The translations under genes were made by a program, and so were the position numbers. The notes below the pieces were generated by a model. That model had not been told where the DNA came from, did no database searches, and saw only the letters and a list, made by a program, of their open reading frames with translations. Below are positions 55,585-64,000 of a stretch of 64,000 nt of DNA, piece by piece. The first letter of the stretch is position 1. Each line of letters begins with the position of its first letter. This DNA is from Dokdonella_A sp963758365 (GTDB lineage Bacteria; Pseudomonadota; Gammaproteobacteria; Xanthomonadales; Rhodanobacteraceae): the NCBI GenBank assembly GCA_963758365.1, contig CAVWVB010000001.1:2542001-2606000 (forward strand), read 5' to 3'.

Positions 55585-57005
55585 TTCGCGGGCTCCGGCG
55601 TCGGGTTGTGCCAGCAGCCTTCGGTCCCGACCAGCGCATCGGCCTGATCGGGCCCCCAGCTGCCGCGCGCATACGCGTGCGCCGGATGATGGTGCTCGAG
55701 GACCGGATCGACCACCGCCCATGCCGCCTCGACCGACTCCTCGCGCGTAAACAGCGCACCGTCTCCGGCCATCGCGTCGCCGAGCAGCCGCGCATAGGGC
55801 GCCTGTTCGTCGGCCTGTTCCTCGAGCAGGTAGAGTTCGCGCTGGTCGCCGACGAACTCCTTGCCCGCGCGCTTGACGCGCGCCGCGAGCGCAACCGCGG
55901 AGCTCGGCGAGATCCGGAAGCGCACGTAGTTCGCGCGGCAGGCGCTCGCGGCCGAATCGTCGAACAGCCGTTGCGGCGGCGGCTTGAGCTCGACCAGGAC
56001 CTCGGCCGCGGTTTCGGCCAGGCACTTGCCCGAGCGCAGGTACCACGGCACGCCGGCCCAGCGCCACGAGTCGATGTACAGGCGTAGTGCGCAGAACGTC
56101 TCGACGTCCGAGTCCGCGGCGACGCCGGCCTCACCGCGGTAGCCGATGTACTGGCCGCGCACCAGATCGTCCGCCTGCAGCGGGCGCATTGCCTCGAACA
56201 CCTTGGCCTTCTCGGCGTGCACCGCGCCGAATCCCTGGTAGGCCGGCGGTTCCATCGCGAGCAGCGCGACGATCTGGAACAGGTGGTTCTCGACCACGTC
56301 GCGCAGGCAGCCCGCACTCTCGTAGAACGCGCCGCGCTTGCCGACGCCGAACTTCTCGGCCAGGGTGATCTGCACACTGGCCACGCTGTTGCGGTTCCAG
56401 ATCGGTTCGAGGAACGAATTGGCGAAACGGAAATAGAGGATGTTCATGATCGCTTCCTTGGCCAGGAAGTGATCGATGCGGAAGATCGAGTCGTCCGGAA
56501 ACGCCGACCTGAGAATCGCATTGAGTTTTCGCGCCGACGCCAGATCGCGACCGAACGGCTTTTCCACGACCACGCGCGCGTCATCCGCGCAACCCGCCTT
56601 CTGCAGGCCCTCGACCACGGTACCGAACAGGTTCGGTGGAATCGCGAGATAGTGCAGCGGGCGCTGGACATCACGCAGCGCGGAGCCGATCTTCCCGTAG
56701 GTGGATGGATCGGTGTAGTCGCCGTCGATGTAATGCAAGTGCGCGGCGAGTTTCGCGAAGGCGGCCTCGTCGACGTTGCCGCCGCGATCCTTCGCCGCAT
56801 GGGCGATGCTGTCGTGCGCGCGCTCGCGCAGGCGCTGCAGCGTCCAGCCCGAATGGGCAACGCCGATGACCGGCACATCGAGACCGTCGCGCCGGGTCAT
56901 TGCCTCGAGCGCCGGGAAGATCTGCTTGTAGGCCAGGTCGCCGGTCGCTCCGAAAAAAACCAGCGCGTCCGAACGGGGTATCGCGATGTCGCTCGTTTTC
57001 TTCAT
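55581..57005 (-). CDS. zwf: glucose-6-phosphate 1-dehydrogenase
   Basis: 474 residues from the ATG at 57005. NAD(P) motif FFGATGDLAYKQIFPAL, VVVEKPFGRDLASA, and the substrate motif RIDHFLAKEA (E. coli-type enzymes have RIDHYLGKE, so two positions differ), then FRFANSFLEPIWNRN and GAFYESAGCLRDVVENH. It oxidises glucose-6-P to 6-phosphogluconolactone. First gene of an eight-gene, coupled operon ending in DUF488. Confidence 0.95.
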   Translation of the reverse strand: MKKTSDIAIPRSDALVFFGATGDLAYKQIFPALEAMTRRDGLDVPVIGVAHSGWTLQRLRERAHDSIAHAAKDRGGNVDEAAFAKLAAHLHYIDGDYTDPSTYGKIGSALRDVQRPLHYLAIPPNLFGTVVEGLQKAGCADDARVVVEKPFGRDLASARKLNAILRSAFPDDSIFRIDHFLAKEAIMNILYFRFANSFLEPIWNRNSVASVQITLAEKFGVGKRGAFYESAGCLRDVVENHLFQIVALLAMEPPAYQGFGAVHAEKAKVFEAMRPLQADDLVRGQYIGYRGEAGVAADSDVETFCALRLYIDSWRWAGVPWYLRSGKCLAETAAEVLVELKPPPQRLFDDSAASACRANYVRFRISPSSAVALAARVKRAGKEFVGDQRELYLLEEQADEQAPYARLLGDAMAGDGALFTREESVEAAWAVVDPVLEHHHPAHAYARGSWGPDQADALVGTEGCWHNPTPEPAK

Positions 57006-57279
57006 GAGGCGGGCTGATCCTTGGCCGGTGAGACGACACTCTGGAGTTGGACAGCGAAGCGGTCGCCGGGATTCAACCCGGGCGGAGGTCCGATTTGCCG
57101 CGCGTTCATCGCGGCACTTCTGCAGCGCACGGGCGCCACGCGGATCATGCACGTACCGCCCTCGGTCCCGCGAGCGTTGTCGCGGCCGATGATACGTCCC
57201 GTGCTTGAATGCCAGGGCGCTCAGCGCCGGTGCAGCCGGACCCTGAAACCATCGACGCATTGCAGCCACGGAGAACCTC

Positions 57280-57642
57280 ATGATCAGGCCGATACCGGGA
57301 CTTCCCGACCATGTGCTCGGTTTCGAGGCCAGCGGAATCGTTTCCGCGGCGGACTACGAGTCCGTGCTGATTCCCGCGGTCGATGCGGCCACCTCCGCGG
57401 GAAAGAAGCTCCGCCTGCTGTATCACCTCGGTCCCAAATTCGAGAAATTCGACTTCGGCGCGATGTGGGACGACGCGAAAGTCGGTCTGCGCCATCTGAC
57501 ATCGTGGCAGAAAGTCGCGCTGGTGACCGACGTCGACTGGATACGCGCGTCGGCAAGGGTGTTCGGATTCGCGCTGCCGGGCCATGTGAAAGTGTTCGAC
57601 AACACGGAGCTCGCCGCAGCGAAGGCCTGGTTGTCCGAATAG
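57280..57642 (+). CDS. SpoIIAA-like (STAS-type) protein
   Basis: 120 residues; GGAGA lies eight bases before the ATG. The fold pattern HVLGFEASGIVSAADYESVLIPAV, LRLLYHLGPKFEKFDFGAMWDDAKVG and VALVTDVDWIRASARVFGFALPGHVKVF matches the SpoIIAA-like family (PF11964). Function unknown; possibly membrane or lipid binding. Divergent from zwf. Confidence 0.88.
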   Translation: MIRPIPGLPDHVLGFEASGIVSAADYESVLIPAVDAATSAGKKLRLLYHLGPKFEKFDFGAMWDDAKVGLRHLTSWQKVALVTDVDWIRASARVFGFALPGHVKVFDNTELAAAKAWLSE

Positions 57643-57758
57643 AGCGGGCACCGGCTGGATCCGGTGCGGGGCACGCAGCGCCGGCCGCGTGGCGGCCATT
57701 GCCGTGCGCGCAGCGCGTGTTCGCGCGACGCGCGCCGGAACGGATTCACGCGCGCGGC

Positions 57759-58790
57759 TCAGGCCGCGCGCTGTCGAGCATCGCCCCGCCGTGCCGCGAG
57801 CGCTGCCTCGACCACCTCCCAGCCCGCATTGACGCAATGCGCGCGCTCGCTCAGGGTCCGCCGCCAGGCGCGCGCGCCGGGCAGTCCCTGGTACAGGCCG
57901 AGAATGTGCCGGCTGACGTGCTGCAGGCGATCGCCGCGCGCGAGATGCGACTCGACGTAGCGACGCAGGCGCGCGATCACCGCGTCGCGGTCGGGCAGCG
58001 GCGTGCCGAACAGCGCATGTTCTATCTCCGCGAGCCGGTAGGGATCGTGGTAGGCGGTGCGGCCCAGCATCACACCGTCGACATGGCGCAGGTGCTCGAG
58101 TGTTTCCGCGACACTCGTGATGCCGCCGTTGATCACGACCGCAAGCTGCGGATGCTCGCGCTTGAGGCGGTACACGCGCGCATAGTTCAGCGGCGGCACT
58201 TCGCGATTCTGTTTCGGCGATAACCCCGAGAGCCAGGCCTTGCGCGCGTGCACCACGAACACGTTGCAGCCGGCCGCGTGCACGTTCTCGACGAACTCGG
58301 CGAGTCCCGCGTATTCGTCCTGGTCGTCGACACCGATGCGGCACTTCACGGTGACCAGCGCGGATGTGTGCGCGACCGCCGCACGCATCGCGCGGATGCA
58401 CTCGGCGACCAGCACCGGCTCGCGCATCAGGCAGGCACCGAAGCGCCCAGACTGCACGCGATCGGAAGGGCAACCGACGTTCAGGTTGATTTCCGCGTAG
58501 CCGAGCCCGGCGCCGATGCGCGCCGCCTGCGCGAGTTCGCGGGGCTCGGCGCCACCGAGCTGCAACGCGAGCGGCTGCTCGGCCGGATCGAAACCGAGCA
58601 GCCGCGCGCGGTCGCCGTGGATCACCGCGGGCGCGGTCACCATTTCCGTATACAGCCGCGCGTGCGGCGCGAGCAGCCGATGAAAGAACCGGCAATGCCG
58701 ATCGGTCCAGTCCATCATCGGTGCGGTCGCGAATTTCCACTGCGCCGAAACCGTGTCCGATCGTGATTGCCGCTGCTCCATGTCGCTCAT
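57759..58790 (-). CDS. dusA: tRNA-dihydrouridine(20/20a) synthase
   Basis: 343 residues from the ATG at 58790 (58781 also possible). FMN-binding TIM barrel: FATAPMMDWTDRHCRFFHRLL, LALQLGGAEPRELAQAA, catalytic C107 in INLNVGCPSDRV, VKCRIGVDDQDEY, and VVINGGITSVAETLEHL with GVMLGRTAYHDPY. The MDWTDRHCR and HARKAWLSGLSPKQNREVPPL segments are DusA-specific. It reduces uridines 20 and 20a of tRNA. A perfect 11-base inverted repeat lies in its leader. Confidence 0.95.
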   Translation of the reverse strand: MSDMEQRQSRSDTVSAQWKFATAPMMDWTDRHCRFFHRLLAPHARLYTEMVTAPAVIHGDRARLLGFDPAEQPLALQLGGAEPRELAQAARIGAGLGYAEINLNVGCPSDRVQSGRFGACLMREPVLVAECIRAMRAAVAHTSALVTVKCRIGVDDQDEYAGLAEFVENVHAAGCNVFVVHARKAWLSGLSPKQNREVPPLNYARVYRLKREHPQLAVVINGGITSVAETLEHLRHVDGVMLGRTAYHDPYRLAEIEHALFGTPLPDRDAVIARLRRYVESHLARGDRLQHVSRHILGLYQGLPGARAWRRTLSERAHCVNAGWEVVEAALAARRGDARQRAA

Positions 58791-59091
58791 TTTTTTTGGC
58801 CGCGTCGACCAGTCCGATCCCGATTCCGTGCAGTGCAGCGCGCCCTGCACTGCACACACACCCGTGCCGCGATGATACGCCGCGTACCGCGCGCGGACGA
58901 TGCACGCGCGGCGCCCGATCGCGCAGGAAGATCGTGCCCCGGGTCGCTGCCGCATTGCCCGCGGTCCTTCGATGGGGCCGGTCGCGCCGCCCGCCGGACA
59001 GGAAAATCGGCGCTGAACGGCGGCGACGGATATTTCGCGGATGTTAATTCGGCGCAGGGTAGATTCGGGTCTTTGCCGACGGGGACCGCGC
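58791..59091. other. divergent intergenic region between dusA and the dehydrogenase operon
   Basis: 301 bases with no gene recognised. It holds the dusA-side inverted repeat (58828-58855) and an A-rich run just before the dusA start. The right half should hold the promoter of the dehydrogenase operon; no clear -35/-10 pair was found. Confidence 0.55.
58828..58855 (-). promoter_or_regulatory. perfect inverted repeat in the dusA leader
   Basis: GTGCAGTGCAG (58828-58838) and CTGCACTGCAC (58845-58855) are exact complements with a six-base loop. It starts 38 bases upstream of the dusA start and also lies in the upstream region of the divergent dehydrogenase operon. Could be an operator or an RNA hairpin. 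Confidence 0.6.
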
Positions 59092-59802
59092 ATGAAATAT
59101 CGTCCATCGCGCCGCGATTTCCTCGTCGGAACCATGAGCGCGCTGCCGGTTGCGCTCGCGTCCTGCACGGGTTCGGGCGGTCGCACCTCCGATCACGTGT
59201 TCGCGTTCCTGAGCCGCGACGAAGCGGCGTTTCTCGACGCGGCGCTGGACCGCCTGATTCCCTCCGACGCGCTCGGACCCGGAGCGCGCGAGGCCAACGT
59301 GCTCGGTTTCCTCGATCTGCAGCTCGCAGGCGCCTACGGGCGTGCCGATCGCTGGTACATGCAGGGACCGTGGGCGAAGGGTACGCACGAGCAGGGCTTC
59401 CAGCTGCGCCTCACGCCCGCCGAAATCTATCGTTCCGCGATCGCGGGCACCGATGCCTACTGCGGCACGCACCACGGCGGACCCTTCCGCGGATTGCGCG
59501 CGGCCGATCAGGATCAGGTCCTGCATGCGCTCGAGGACGGTCGCGCCGAGATCGGCGACGTGCCCTCCGACACGTTCTTCTCGCTGCTGTGGCAGAACAC
59601 GCTCGAGGGTTTTCTCTCGGATCCGGCCTACGGCGGCAATCGCGATTTCGCGGGCTGGAAGCTGATCGGCTTCCCCGGCCCGCGCTACGACTATCTCGAC
59701 GACATCGGCAAATTCGGCGAGCGCTACACGCAGCCCTGCGTGAGCATCGACGGCAGGCGCGCCGCTGCCACGACGCGACTGCCGCGTCGGAAGGACGTCT
59801 GA
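59092..59802 (+). CDS. gluconate 2-dehydrogenase subunit 3 family protein (gamma subunit, Tat-exported)
   Basis: 236 residues from the ATG at 59092. Twin-arginine signal SRRDFLVG near 6-13 with a hydrophobic stretch and an ALASC end that could be a lipoprotein site. The body matches the PF13618 small subunit (FLSRDEAAFLDAALDRLIPSD, GGNRDFAGWKLIGFPGPRY). In FAD-dependent glucose and gluconate dehydrogenases this subunit carries the Tat signal and escorts the flavoprotein out. One base separates it from the large subunit gene. Confidence 0.93.
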   Translation: MKYRPSRRDFLVGTMSALPVALASCTGSGGRTSDHVFAFLSRDEAAFLDAALDRLIPSDALGPGAREANVLGFLDLQLAGAYGRADRWYMQGPWAKGTHEQGFQLRLTPAEIYRSAIAGTDAYCGTHHGGPFRGLRAADQDQVLHALEDGRAEIGDVPSDTFFSLLWQNTLEGFLSDPAYGGNRDFAGWKLIGFPGPRYDYLDDIGKFGERYTQPCVSIDGRRAAATTRLPRRKDV

Positions 59803-59803
59803 G

Positions 59804-61567
59804 ATGGCGAAGAAGCTGCCGCCCGTGGATGCGGTCATGGTGGGCTTCGGCCTGACCGCATCGATTCTCGCGCAGGAACTCACCGATGCGGGGCTGCAGG
59901 TGCTCGCGCTCGAACGCGGCGCGTTTCGCGATACCGTGCCCGATTTCGCGACAACCCACATCCAGGACGAATTGCGCTACGCGGTGCGCAAGCAGATTTT
60001 CGAGGCGCCGCGAAGGGAAACCCTGACCTTCCGCAACAGCGCCGACCAGACCGCGCTGCCGATGCGCCATCTCGGTTCGTTCCTGCCCGCCTCCGGCGTC
60101 GGCGGCGCCGCGGTGCACTGGAACGGCCAGTGCTGGCGCTTCCTGCCAACCGATCTGAAGGCCCGTTCGCACATCGTCGAGCGCTACGGAGCCGGCTTCA
60201 TTCCCAAGGAGATGCAGTTGCAGGACTGGGGCGTGAGCTACGACGATCTGGAGCCGTACTACGACCAGTTCGAATATCTGTGCGGGGTGTCCGGCGCGGC
60301 GGGCAACATCGCCGGCACGATCCATCCGCAGGGAAATCCGTTCGAAGGACCGCGTCACCGCGGCTACCCGCTGCCACCGCTCAAACGCAGCGCCTCGACC
60401 GAGCTGTTCGACGGCGCCGCGAGGGAAGCGGGCTTCCATCCGTTTCCCTGCCCCGCCGCGAACACCTCGGAGCCGTATCGCAATCCGTATGGCGTGCAGA
60501 TGGGCCAGTGCACGTTTTGCGGCTTCTGCGAATGGTTCGGCTGCGGCAACTATTCGAAGGCGAGTCCGCAAACCACGATCCTGCCGGTCCTGCTGAAGAA
60601 GGACAGCTTCAGTTACCGCGACCACTGCAACGTGACCCGGGTGCTGCGCGACTCGACGGGCCGGCGCGCGACCGGCGTGCTCTACGTCGATGCGCAGGGC
60701 GATGAGTACGAGCAGCCCGCGGAGATGGTGTTCCTGTGCGCGTACGCGCACCACAACGTGCATCTGCTGCTGCTGTCGGGCATCGGCGAACCCTACGACC
60801 CGCAGAGCGGGCGCGGCGTGGTCGGTCGCAACTATGCGTACCAGATCACCTCCTCGGTGGACGTGTTCCAGGACAGGATCCTGAATCCGTTCATGGGTGC
60901 CGGCGCGCTCGGCCAGGCGATCGATGAATTCAACGGCGACAATTTCGATCACGGGCCGCTCGGCTTCATCGGCGGCGGCTATATCGCGCTCTGGAACACG
61001 GGCGGACGTCCGATCCTGCAGCACCACGTGCCCGTGGATGCGCCGAAATGGGGAGCGGGCTGGAAGAAGGCGATGCAGGAAAACTATCTGACCGCGACCT
61101 CGATCGCGACGCATGGAAGCGTGATGAGCTATCGCCAGAACTACCTCGACCTGGATCCGACCTACAAGGACAGCTACGGCAATCCGCTGCTGCGCCTGAC
61201 CTTTGACTTCGCCGACAACGAGCACCGCATGTCGCGCTACATCACCGAGCAGGCGAAGAAGATCGCGCTAGCGATGAAGCCCAGATCCATCCACGTCAAG
61301 CAGCGCGAAGGCCACTATTCGATCGTGCCCTACCAGACCACGCACAACACCGGCGGCGCGGTCATGGGCGAAGATCCGGCCACCAGCGTGGTCAACCGCT
61401 ATCTGCAGTCGTGGGACGTCCCGAACCTGTTCGTGATGGGGGCCTGTGCGTTTCCGCAGAATGCGGGCTACAACCCGACCGGCACGGTCGGCGCGCTGAC
61501 CTACTGGGCGGTGCACCATATCCGCGAGCAGTACCTCAAGGCGCCGGGACCGATGGTGGGTACATGA
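59804..61567 (+). CDS. GMC-type FAD-dependent sugar/gluconate dehydrogenase, alpha subunit
   Basis: 587 residues. N-terminal flavin-binding region VDAVMVGFGLTASILAQEL; GSFLPASGVGGAAVHWNG; C-terminal active-site region (HNTGGAVMGEDP, GYNPTGTVGALTYWAVHHI). Cysteines C236, C239, C242 and C247 (CTFCGFCEWFGC) lie where Burkholderia FAD-glucose dehydrogenase holds a 3Fe-4S cluster. No signal peptide, so export would rely on the gamma subunit. The true substrate (glucose, gluconate, sorbitol or another sugar) cannot be decided. Its stop overlaps the next start (ATGA). Confidence 0.92.
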   Translation: MAKKLPPVDAVMVGFGLTASILAQELTDAGLQVLALERGAFRDTVPDFATTHIQDELRYAVRKQIFEAPRRETLTFRNSADQTALPMRHLGSFLPASGVGGAAVHWNGQCWRFLPTDLKARSHIVERYGAGFIPKEMQLQDWGVSYDDLEPYYDQFEYLCGVSGAAGNIAGTIHPQGNPFEGPRHRGYPLPPLKRSASTELFDGAAREAGFHPFPCPAANTSEPYRNPYGVQMGQCTFCGFCEWFGCGNYSKASPQTTILPVLLKKDSFSYRDHCNVTRVLRDSTGRRATGVLYVDAQGDEYEQPAEMVFLCAYAHHNVHLLLLSGIGEPYDPQSGRGVVGRNYAYQITSSVDVFQDRILNPFMGAGALGQAIDEFNGDNFDHGPLGFIGGGYIALWNTGGRPILQHHVPVDAPKWGAGWKKAMQENYLTATSIATHGSVMSYRQNYLDLDPTYKDSYGNPLLRLTFDFADNEHRMSRYITEQAKKIALAMKPRSIHVKQREGHYSIVPYQTTHNTGGAVMGEDPATSVVNRYLQSWDVPNLFVMGACAFPQNAGYNPTGTVGALTYWAVHHIREQYLKAPGPMVGT

Positions 61568-62838
61568 AACCGCATCTGTTGCGCATGATCCTGGCCGGGC
61601 TCGCACTGCTCGGCGTCGATGCGCGGATCGGGTCGGCGCAGCCGCGCGTCGACCAGCGCGTGGATCCGAACGAGGAACAGCAGGTCATGCGCGGCCGCTA
61701 TCTGACCCGCGCGGGCGACTGCAAGGCATGCCATACCGCCGAGGGCGGCGCGGCGTTCGCGGGCGGACGCGCGGTGCCGACGCCGTTCGGCACGATCTAC
61801 TCGACCAACATCACGCCGGACAAGGACACCGGCATCGGCCGCTGGGACGCTGCGGACTTCTACCGTGCGATGCACGAGGGCATCGACCGCGAGGGCAAGC
61901 ACCTGTACCCGGCGTTTCCCTATCCGTGGTACTCCCGCCTCAGCCGCGACGACGTCCTCGCGATCAAGGCGTATCTGCAGACCCTGCCGGCGGTGCGTCA
62001 GATCAATCGTGAACCTGACCTGCCGTGGCCACTGAGCTGGCGCGCGGTCATGCGCGTCTGGAACGGAATGTATTTCGACGAGGGCACGTACCGGCCGGAT
62101 CCGCAGCATTCGGCCGAATGGAATCGTGGCGCCTATCTGGTCGATGGCGCCGGACACTGCGGCGCCTGCCACACCGAGAAGAACTTCGCCGGTGCCACGG
62201 ACAAGGACAATCCGTTGCGCGGCGGCTTCGGCGAGAACGCGTTCGCGCCGAATCTCGCGGGCGGCGTGCGCGACGGGCTCGCGAACTGGAGCGTCGACGA
62301 AGTCGCGCGGTTCCTGGCCACGGGCAGCAATCGCCACACGAGCGCAGCGGGACCGATGTCGGAAGTCGTCGAGCAATCCACGCAGTATCTGTCCAGGCAG
62401 GACCTGCTCGCGATCGCCTCCTACCTGAAGGACCTGCCCGGCGAGCACCGGGACCCGAGCGCGGCGCGCGCGGTCATCGCGGGCGACGACGAGCGGATGC
62501 GACGCGGCGCGGCGCTGTACATCGACCAGTGTGCCGGCTGCCACATGAGCGGCGGGACCGGCATCGCCGATGTGTTTCCCCCGCTCAAGACCAGTCCTTC
62601 GGTGCAGGCCGAACATGCGGACACGCTGGTCGGCGTGGTCCTGAATGGTGCCCGCAAACCCGCGACATCGACCGATCGGACCGCCCTGGCGATGCCGCCA
62701 TTCGGCACCAAGCTCGACGACGCGGAGATCGCGGACGTCGTCACCTATATCCGCAATGCGTGGGGCAATCGCGCCGACACGGTGTCGGCTCATGACGTGG
62801 CCAACCTGCGCGAGAAGACCAGAAGCGCGGGCGGCTGA
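61564..62838 (+). CDS. triheme cytochrome c, beta subunit of the dehydrogenase
   Basis: 424 residues. Signal peptide about 1-25; three c-type heme motifs CKACH (53-57), CGACH (199-203) and CAGCH (323-327), each in a separate cytochrome c domain. The beta subunits of bacterial gluconate, sorbitol and FAD-glucose dehydrogenases have this layout and hand electrons to the quinone pool or to the respiratory chain. Gene order gamma-alpha-beta is that of Burkholderia FAD-glucose dehydrogenase. No C-terminal anchor was recognised. Confidence 0.94.
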   Translation: MKPHLLRMILAGLALLGVDARIGSAQPRVDQRVDPNEEQQVMRGRYLTRAGDCKACHTAEGGAAFAGGRAVPTPFGTIYSTNITPDKDTGIGRWDAADFYRAMHEGIDREGKHLYPAFPYPWYSRLSRDDVLAIKAYLQTLPAVRQINREPDLPWPLSWRAVMRVWNGMYFDEGTYRPDPQHSAEWNRGAYLVDGAGHCGACHTEKNFAGATDKDNPLRGGFGENAFAPNLAGGVRDGLANWSVDEVARFLATGSNRHTSAAGPMSEVVEQSTQYLSRQDLLAIASYLKDLPGEHRDPSAARAVIAGDDERMRRGAALYIDQCAGCHMSGGTGIADVFPPLKTSPSVQAEHADTLVGVVLNGARKPATSTDRTALAMPPFGTKLDDAEIADVVTYIRNAWGNRADTVSAHDVANLREKTRSAGG

Positions 62839-63036
62839 CGCGCGCATACCGACATGCAGGCAACGACACCGCCAGTGCGCGCGCCGCGTCCGATGCCATC
62901 ATCGACGGCCACTGCGGGCGACTGCTGCGGCGCGCCGGTGCGCTGCGCAGCGAATGCAGGATCGACACTGCTCGCGGCCCGATGAGAAGCCCGCGTCCGG
63001 CCTTGCGTGGTTCGCGAGCGGTCGCAGGGTGAGCCG

Positions 63037-63684
63037 ATGGCGCAGATCTTCACGCCGCGGGCCGGACTCTACGCAAAGCTCATCGCGCTCGGGCTGCTGG
63101 TTGTCTTCACCTCGGCGCTGCTTGGCTGGCGCGCGCTGACCGCTTCGGCGCACGCGGTCGACGAACCCGTCGACCAGCCCGTGCCGTTCAGCCACAAGCA
63201 TCATGTCGGCGACGACGGCATCGATTGCCGCTACTGTCACAGTTCGGTCGAGACCGAGGCGAGCGCGGGCGTCCCGCCGATTTCGACCTGCATGACCTGC
63301 CATTCGCAGCTCTACACCGACCAGCAGGCGCTCGCGCCGATCGTGCAGAGCTGGGTGCGCGGCGTCGCGCTGCACTGGCAGCGCGTGCACGATCTGCCGG
63401 ATTTCGTCTACTTCAACCATTCGATCCACGTCGCCAAAGGTGTCGGCTGTGTCACCTGTCACGGCCGCATCGACCGCATGCCGTTGACCGCAAGCACGCA
63501 GCCGTTGTCGATGGCCTGGTGCCTGGACTGCCACCGCGCACCGGAGCGCCACCTGCGCCCGCGCGACCGCGTCTTCGCGATGGACTGGCAGGCGCACGAC
63601 CAGGGCACGCTCGGACGAGAGTTGCTTGGCAGCTACCACATCGACAAGCGCCGCCTCACGGATTGCTCGATATGCCACCGCTGA
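63037..63684 (+). CDS. actA: alternative complex III subunit ActA, pentaheme cytochrome c
   Basis: 215 residues from the ATG at 63037. One N-terminal membrane anchor (about 14-35) and five CxxCH motifs at 64-68, 85-89, 138-142, 162-166 and 210-214, plus FSHKHHVGDDGIDCRYCH, FNHSIHVAKGVGC and WCLDCHRAPE, the ActA signatures. ActA is part of the quinol-oxidising complex that replaces cytochrome bc1. Followed by actB, which overlaps it by 13 bases. Confidence 0.93.
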   Translation: MAQIFTPRAGLYAKLIALGLLVVFTSALLGWRALTASAHAVDEPVDQPVPFSHKHHVGDDGIDCRYCHSSVETEASAGVPPISTCMTCHSQLYTDQQALAPIVQSWVRGVALHWQRVHDLPDFVYFNHSIHVAKGVGCVTCHGRIDRMPLTASTQPLSMAWCLDCHRAPERHLRPRDRVFAMDWQAHDQGTLGRELLGSYHIDKRRLTDCSICHR

Positions 63685-64000
63685 CGACGCCGCACGGATT
63701 GCCCGCATTGCGCGCGCGCCTCGCGCACGCGCGCGGGCCGCAGTACTGGCGCGCGCTCGAGGACATCGCGACTGAACCCGGATTCCGGCAACACGTCGAC
63801 GAACTGTTCCCGCAACTCGCGCAACTGGAACCCGCGCTGGACCGGCGCGGCTTCCTGAGACTGCTCGGTGCGTCGCTCGCACTGGCCGGCCTGGGCGCAT
63901 GCAGCGGGCCGCCGCCGGAACAGATCGTGCCGTGGGTGCGCCAGCCCGAGGGCATGCCGCAGTCGCTTGCGCAGTTCTATGCCACGACCTTGCGGCGGGG
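63672..64000 (+). CDS. actB: alternative complex III subunit ActB, N-terminal part (cut by window edge)
   Basis: About 110 residues are visible from the ATG at 63672. QYWRALEDIATEPGFRQHVDELFPQ, then DRRGFLRLLGASLALAGLGAC (a Tat-type signal with a lipoprotein-like Cys), then PPPEQIVPWVRQPEGMP, which is the ActB start: an inactive molybdopterin-oxidoreductase-like part with Fe-S clusters should follow outside the window. The overlap with actA suggests translational coupling. Confidence 0.9.
   Translation, partial: MPPLTTPHGLPALRARLAHARGPQYWRALEDIATEPGFRQHVDELFPQLAQLEPALDRRGFLRLLGASLALAGLGACSGPPPEQIVPWVRQPEGMPQSLAQFYATTLRR

Overview
The window is a GC-rich (roughly two-thirds G+C) bacterial chromosome segment, densely coding and mostly on the minus strand. 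A MetJ repressor points to Gammaproteobacteria. The mix of a sigma-54-controlled MacB-type efflux cluster, an alternative complex III and short GGGATTCGG-type intergenic repeats fits Xanthomonadales, most likely a Rhodanobacteraceae-like organism. That placement is inference from gene content. No rRNA, tRNA, CRISPR array, prophage or insertion sequence was recognised.

Layout. 1-13 kb holds housekeeping and envelope genes: a cut-off winged-helix regulator, a LemA / M48-TerB pair, a serine hydrolase, a TonB-like protein, a four-gene DUF883-to-AI-2E operon, metJ with tandem met boxes, gcvH, gcvT, and NfeD plus an SPFH protein. 13-24 kb is one regulatory and transport unit: a sensor kinase and sigma-54 response regulator downstream of a periplasmic adaptor, one ABC ATPase and four FtsX-type permeases, which are a tandem duplication of a two-gene pair. 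A perfect GG-N10-GC sigma-54 promoter with an inverted repeat upstream precedes the adaptor gene. Divergently, 24-26.4 kb encodes an ECF sigma factor, a membrane-anchored partner and a two-PDZ protein.

26.5-28.4 kb looks accessory: an HxlR regulator with two palindromic operators facing a membrane protein, then a HigB/HigA-type module whose toxin gene is frameshifted. 28.4-38 kb holds uup, an exported M3 peptidase and a divergent pair (GH144-like and GH94) that resembles the carbohydrate-processing modules of cyclic beta-1,2-glucan synthase without its glycosyltransferase.

38-57 kb is a carbon and energy island: aquaporin, P-type H+-ATPase, phosphoketolase, acetate kinase and an APC permease in one direction; a short-form 6-phosphogluconate dehydrogenase in the other; then the coupled operon zwf-HAD-tal-pgi-pgm-tkt-DUF2945-DUF488. 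Together these give an oxidative and non-oxidative pentose phosphate pathway with a phosphoketolase bypass to acetate and ATP.

57-64 kb holds a SpoIIAA-like protein, dusA, a three-subunit FAD-dependent sugar or gluconate dehydrogenase (gamma-alpha-beta order, Fe-S cysteines, triheme cytochrome) and the start of an alternative complex III operon (actA complete, actB cut by the window edge).

The observations most worth checking are the MetJ protein with a lysine-rich histone-like tail, the sigma-54 circuit with duplicated permeases, and the coupled sugar-phosphate island.
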